Positions 60,236 through 64,000 of a stretch of DNA of 64,000 nucleotides are shown one piece after another. The stretch comes from Armatimonadota bacterium. Lineage in GTDB: Bacteria > Armatimonadota > DTGP01 > JAKQQT01. The notes beneath the pieces were generated by a model, which was not told where the DNA came from, ran no database searches, and saw only the letters and a list, made by a program, of their open reading frames with translations. Numbering within the stretch: the first letter of the stretch is position 1; every line of letters begins with the position of its first letter. Location of the stretch: contig DASXVS010000026.1 of assembly GCA_036504095.1 (NCBI GenBank), positions 124,001-188,000 on the forward strand, given 5' to 3'. The translations under genes and the position numbers were made by a program.

Positions 60236-61093
60236 TCACCTCAGCGCGGAATGCCCGGCAAGAGGAACTCTAGCCCGAAGCGCCGGCAGGTGAATTCCGG
60301 ATTCCCGGATCAACTCGGAGACCGTCACCGCGCGAAAACCGCGCGCCTGAAGCCCCTCCAGAATATCCGGCATCGCGGCCAGGGTCTGCGGATAGTCCTC
60401 ATGCAAGAGGATAATGTCGCCGGGTCGAACGTCGCTCAGCACGCGATTAACGATCCAGCGCGAGTCCTTCGCCTGCCAGTCGCCGGTATTGTTCGACCAC
60501 AGCACGGTCAACATCCCCTCTCTGGCGGCTTCCCCCGTCACCCGATCGTCGAATTGCCCTCCCGGGGGCCTGAACAGCCGGACGCGGTAAGTGGCCGCTC
60601 GTTCTATGACGATAGTGTCGTTTTCGAGTTCGGCGCGGATCTGGTCGGCCCGAAGCCCCGGAAGCCGTAAGTGCGTTCGCGTGTGGTTGCCCACATCGTT
60701 CCCTTCGGCCAGCATGCGCTTCACATAGTCCGGGTGGCGCACAACGTTGGATCCGACCAGAAAGAAGGTTGCATGGGCGCCATACCGCTTCAGAATGTCC
60801 AGGAGTTCCGGACTCGTCTCGTGGGGACCGTCGTCGAACGTCAGTGCCACCACTCGGGAGCGGGCAGAGCCCTGTCGCAAGATCCCCTGCCGGGCGTCGA
60901 AACCGTAGCGGCCCTGCCAGCGTAGTATCCACTGACTGGGGTTGGCGTACCGGAAGAAATGGCCTTGCCGGTACATACCGGCGAGGGTCACTCCTCCGCA
61001 TGCCACTGCCAGTACAAACAGGGCCAGAACGCCTCGCACGAGTCTGCGCGCGCCACCAGGTTGCCGTTGGGTTGTTGCGGGCATATCGTCCAT
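60236..61093 (-). CDS. Polysaccharide deacetylase (carbohydrate esterase family 4)
   Basis: The 285-residue protein has an N-terminal signal anchor (VRGVLALFVLAVACGGVTLAGMY) and a NodB domain with all CE4 motifs: TFDDGPHE (catalytic base and metal aspartates), NHTRTH (zinc histidines), RPPGGQFD, WSNNTGDWQAKD and ILLHEDYPQT (catalytic histidine region). It probably de-N-acetylates peptidoglycan or another extracellular polysaccharide at the membrane face. The start at ATG 61093 is chosen over the upstream extension to 61192; ATG 61084 is also possible. It is divergent from the gene at 61176. Confidence 0.92.
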   Translation of the reverse strand: MDDMPATTQRQPGGARRLVRGVLALFVLAVACGGVTLAGMYRQGHFFRYANPSQWILRWQGRYGFDARQGILRQGSARSRVVALTFDDGPHETSPELLDILKRYGAHATFFLVGSNVVRHPDYVKRMLAEGNDVGNHTRTHLRLPGLRADQIRAELENDTIVIERAATYRVRLFRPPGGQFDDRVTGEAAREGMLTVLWSNNTGDWQAKDSRWIVNRVLSDVRPGDIILLHEDYPQTLAAMPDILEGLQARGFRAVTVSELIRESGIHLPALRARVPLAGHSALR

Positions 61094-61175
61094 TATATCA
61101 TAAGGCCAAGGGTCAGGCGCCTGCGCCTGTCTGCACACACCCGCGCATTCTGCGCCTGCTCGCGAAGGAGACACC

Positions 61176-61742
61176 ATGCAACAACCGTTCAATCAACCGG
61201 GTGGGTCCTACGGGAACGCTCCCTATGCCGCGCCTCCTCCACGGCGAGGCTTCAACTGGCTGACCTGCTGCCTCGGCTGCTTCGGCCTCGCCGTCATCCT
61301 GGCGATCGCTATGGGGGCGCTATTCTATGCCAAGCTGAGCAAATCCGCCGGACCGGCCATCACAACAGCTAATTACCAGGCGGAATTCCCGGCCGGCGTC
61401 CCCATCTTTCCTGGACTGACGTTCGATGAACAGATGACCGCCCCCCTGCGCTATGCCGGAGGCGCGGTCGGCTTCATCCCGAACGCACACGGAGCCAGGA
61501 TGCGCATGATGGTTTTCCGCAGCCCAAAGCCCGCAAGTGTCGTAGGCGCCTGGTACAAGAGCAAACTCGTTCCGAAGGGCTGGTCCACGATGGCTTCGGG
61601 CAATCCCTCATCGTGGCAGTTCGAGAAAGGCGATGAGATGATGCTTGTGTCTGATGCAAACCAGCAGCAACAAGCCGTCATGATCGCGTTCGGCAAGGGC
61701 TTGCCCGCCAAATCCCACACGCGGATTCAAGTGAACCCGTGA
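61176..61742 (+). CDS. Single-pass membrane protein of unknown function, coupled to an ABC ATPase
   Basis: The 188-residue protein has a Pro/Gly/Tyr-rich cytoplasmic start (QQPFNQPGGSYGNAPYAAPPPRRG), a transmembrane helix at about residues 28-52 (LTCCLGCFGLAVILAIAMGALFYAKL, with a Cys pair at its start), and an exported domain with FPAGVPIFPGLTFDEQMTAPLRYAGG and VVGAWYKSKLVPKGWSTM, a pattern common in small periplasmic domains of unknown role. GAAGGAG lies 6 nt before ATG. Its stop overlaps the start of the ATPase gene by 4 bp (GTGA), so the two are translationally coupled. Confidence 0.75.
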   Translation: MQQPFNQPGGSYGNAPYAAPPPRRGFNWLTCCLGCFGLAVILAIAMGALFYAKLSKSAGPAITTANYQAEFPAGVPIFPGLTFDEQMTAPLRYAGGAVGFIPNAHGARMRMMVFRSPKPASVVGAWYKSKLVPKGWSTMASGNPSSWQFEKGDEMMLVSDANQQQQAVMIAFGKGLPAKSHTRIQVNP

Positions 61743-62524
61743 CGGCGCAATTCGGCAGCCCCAACGCGATCGAAACGTTCGACCTTTCGAAAGCCTACGA
61801 AGGACGCGCCGTGGTGGACCGGCTCAACATGTCGGTCCGCCGCGGCGAGTTCTTCGGATTTCTGGGTCCGAACGGCGCCGGCAAGAGCACCACGATCAAG
61901 ATGCTCACCGGACTCCTTCGCCCGACCTCCGGGCACGCCCTCGTGGCCGGCTTTGACATCTCCGCCGATCCGCTCAAAGCGAAAGCTAACATCGGCGTAC
62001 TCCCCGAAGAGTTGAACCTATATGAGCGGCTGACCGGGATCGAGTTCCTGGAGTTTGCCGCCCGCATGTACGGCCTTCCTGGCGCGCAAGCCACGGCGCG
62101 CGCCGACGAATTGCTGCGCCTCCTTCAACTGGACGCCGACGCCGACAAGATGATCGTGGATTACAGCCAGGGTATGAAAAAGAAGACTGCCCTGGCCGCC
62201 GCCATTATCCACAACCCCCCGGTCATCTTCCTGGACGAACCGTTCGAAGGCGTGGACGCCGTCTCCGGCCGCATCATCAAGGACACCCTCCATCGCCTCA
62301 CCGAACAGGGCACCACGGTGTTCTTCAGCAGCCACATTCTGGAGGTCGTGGAACGGCTGTGCAGCGAGGTCGCCATTATCGACAAGGGCCGACTCGTGGC
62401 CCAAGGGAACATGGCGGAGTTGCGGGAGCGGACCCACGCCGGCGGCGATGCCACGCTGGAAGCGATGTTCATGCAACTCGTCGGCGCGGCCGGACAGACC
62501 GAAGGGCTCTCCTGGCTGGCGTGA
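61739..62524 (+). CDS. ABC transporter ATP-binding protein (ABC-2 exporter type)
   Basis: The 261-residue protein begins with GTG in a GTGA overlap. It has Walker A GPNGAGKST, the Q-loop region GVLPEELNLYERLTGIEFLEFAARMYG, a signature YSQGMKKKTALAAAIIHNPP, Walker B VIFLDEPFEGVDAVSGR, and the H-loop FFSSHILEVVERLCSEVAII. This is the drug/lipid export or ABC-2 type. No ABC-2 permease is encoded next to it; the next gene is on the other strand and unrelated. The coupled single-pass protein upstream is not a permease. The permease may be elsewhere in the genome. Confidence 0.9.
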   Translation: MTAQFGSPNAIETFDLSKAYEGRAVVDRLNMSVRRGEFFGFLGPNGAGKSTTIKMLTGLLRPTSGHALVAGFDISADPLKAKANIGVLPEELNLYERLTGIEFLEFAARMYGLPGAQATARADELLRLLQLDADADKMIVDYSQGMKKKTALAAAIIHNPPVIFLDEPFEGVDAVSGRIIKDTLHRLTEQGTTVFFSSHILEVVERLCSEVAIIDKGRLVAQGNMAELRERTHAGGDATLEAMFMQLVGAAGQTEGLSWLA

Positions 62525-62614
62525 AGCCGGGGGCTAGGGATCAGGATTCAAGGCGTACCGGTTCACGGATTCCTGAATGCTGGATGCCGGATGCTGAATG
62601 CTGAATGCCAACGA

Positions 62615-64000
62615 TCATGGATTAGCTTCCAATCCCGCCACCTTGCGCGCGATGCGAACGGCAACGACCAGATCTAGGCGCTCTGCCGACACACCGGACA
62701 ATACCAGATCGGTTCGCACGGAGCGTTCTGTGCCTGCCCCGCTGAGGCCGCCGAACCGGCGCAGGATGGCTACAACGTCGGCCGTCGTGAACGGCGCGAC
62801 CGCATCCTGTGGACCTTGGACGAAGACGCTCACGGGGTTGTCAGCGCCGCCCGCGTGTTTCAGAGCATAGTACGTCTGGAATGCGACGAACCGCCCGTCG
62901 GCACTGATAACAGGAAAGCACGAATCGAGGGCCATGCCTGCGCCGAGTGACGGGATGGCGACACCGGAGGTGACGCCCCGCTGCCAGTCGCTGACGGCAA
63001 GAGCGGTCAGGTTATACCCGGCCTTCAGCGCGAGGTTTGGCGCGAGGGTTTCGAAAGCTATGATCCGCCCGTCCGCGCTGATGGAGGGGAAGAACGAGTC
63101 ACGCTTGCCCTGTTCGCCGGACGAAGTGAGGGAAACACGCGTCGTCGTCCTTGTCCAGGTGTCGCGTACGAACACGTCATCGTGGTTGTTGGTGTCGCCC
63201 GGAACGAGGTTCGTGGAGAGCGAATCGAACGCGACATACCTGCCGTCGGCGCTGACGGAGGGATCCATCGCGCCCCTGTTCGCCTGTTCGCCGCGCGAGG
63301 AGACCGAAATGAGGGTCGTGGTGTTGGCCTGCATGTCTCGAAGAAAGACGTCCTGTGCGTTGTTGGTGTCGCCGGGAACGAGGTCCGTGGCTTCTGAAAA
63401 GAAAGCGATGTACCGGCCATCCGCGCTCATCGAAATGGAGCCCCATCCGCCTCCGAATCCGTCTGTCTGGCGGCCGGTAGACGAGACATTCGCACGGACC
63501 GTTACGCCGGTCCTGGTGTCGCGCCGGAAGACGTCCCAGGTAGCGTTCGTGTCATCGGGTACCAGATTCGACGCTTCCGAGGCAAACGCGACATAGCGGC
63601 CATCCGCGCTCACCCTGGCCTCCAGTGAACGGTTATTGCCCGGCTTGCCTTCCGTGGAGACAGAAACGCAATCGGTTTTGCCGGTTCGCAAGTCGTGCCT
63701 GAATATCTGCCATTGGCAAACGCCGGTACCTGGGGCCAGGTTCGTGGCCCACGAGCCGAATACAACGACCCGCCCGTTCGCGCTGATATTAGCGTGGCAC
63801 GAATCCAGGTTCGCCTGTTCACCTGACGAGGACACGGATGCGCGCGTTACGGCGCCCGTAAGCATATCGCGCACGAAGATGTCCGCCTTGTCGTTCGTGT
63901 CCTGTGGAACGAGGTCCGAGGCGGTGGAGCTGAAAGCAACATACCGTCCATCGCCACTGATCGATGCGTCGAAGGCTGAGCCAATCCCCTTCAGACAGGA
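62615..64000 (-). CDS. PD40 beta-propeller secreted protein with dockerin-like tail (5' end outside window)
   Basis: The reading frame is open to the right edge, giving at least 461 residues. It consists of repeats of about 60 residues with the pattern ISADGRYVAFxSxATxLVPGDTNxxxDVFxRDxxTxxTTRVSVSSxGEQAN, the PD40/TolB-like propeller blade, at least seven times. The C-terminus (PFTTADVVAILRRFGGLSGAGTE, then LDLVVAVRIARKVAGLEANP) resembles the tails of the proteins at 20967, 29085, 33892 and 55974. The signal peptide would lie outside the window. The function is unknown; propellers of this kind usually bind proteins or carbohydrates. Confidence 0.82.
   Translation of the reverse strand, partial: SCLKGIGSAFDASISGDGRYVAFSSTASDLVPQDTNDKADIFVRDMLTGAVTRASVSSSGEQANLDSCHANISANGRVVVFGSWATNLAPGTGVCQWQIFRHDLRTGKTDCVSVSTEGKPGNNRSLEARVSADGRYVAFASEASNLVPDDTNATWDVFRRDTRTGVTVRANVSSTGRQTDGFGGGWGSISMSADGRYIAFFSEATDLVPGDTNNAQDVFLRDMQANTTTLISVSSRGEQANRGAMDPSVSADGRYVAFDSLSTNLVPGDTNNHDDVFVRDTWTRTTTRVSLTSSGEQGKRDSFFPSISADGRIIAFETLAPNLALKAGYNLTALAVSDWQRGVTSGVAIPSLGAGMALDSCFPVISADGRFVAFQTYYALKHAGGADNPVSVFVQGPQDAVAPFTTADVVAILRRFGGLSGAGTERSVRTDLVLSGVSAERLDLVVAVRIARKVAGLEANP

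Overview
The window is about 62% GC and most resembles an Armatimonadota-type bacterium. That assignment is inferred from gene content, chiefly the DUF1559/prepilin-like proteins beside very large secreted proteins with dockerin-like tails. Non-ATG starts are common and several are fixed by good Shine-Dalgarno (SD) sequences.

Region 1 (1-27.8 kb) is a plant-polysaccharide locus centred on L-arabinofuranose. A leftward gene series runs from a secreted GH51 arabinofuranosidase through an L-fucose/L-arabinose isomerase-family protein, ribulokinase (araB), ribulose-5-phosphate 4-epimerase (araD) and a GH127 beta-L-arabinofuranosidase to a GH95 enzyme. A rightward series holds an intracellular GH51, a GH43 endo-arabinanase and an ABC importer of the YtfR/YtfT/YjfF (galactofuranose) type. 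Its YtfQ-like binding lipoprotein is encoded 4.6 kb further on, beyond a GH2 enzyme. Two paralogous regulators, each an ArsR-type helix-turn-helix fused to an unnamed C-terminal domain, sit inside the locus and share a 9-bp promoter motif. A polyol dehydrogenase is also present. The inferred flow is extracellular debranching and arabinan cleavage, furanose uptake, then entry to the pentose phosphate pathway through AraB/AraD.

Region 2 (27.8-43.1 kb) encodes surface and secreted proteins. A two-gene module (prepilin-like protein plus giant multidomain secreted protein with a dockerin-like tail) is tandemly duplicated together with its leaders. A second GH2 enzyme follows, then an SprB-repeat adhesin-like gene interrupted by an in-frame amber codon and preceded by a sigma-54-like promoter.

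Region 3 (43.4-55.9 kb) is a molybdenum island: moaC-mogA fusion, moeA, moaD, moaE and moaA; modB and modA without a visible modC; the MsrPQ methionine-sulfoxide reductase; a two-subunit exported molybdenum hydroxylase; a pentapeptide-like protein; and the maturation factors MocA and XdhC.

Region 4 (56-64 kb) is mixed: a secreted ricin-lectin/metallopeptidase-like protein, a lipid kinase, a tRNA-Arg whose 3' half is duplicated 952 bp away around a small cargo segment (attachment-site geometry), a polysaccharide deacetylase, a membrane protein translationally coupled to an ABC ATPase, and a partial PD40 beta-propeller protein with a dockerin-like tail.
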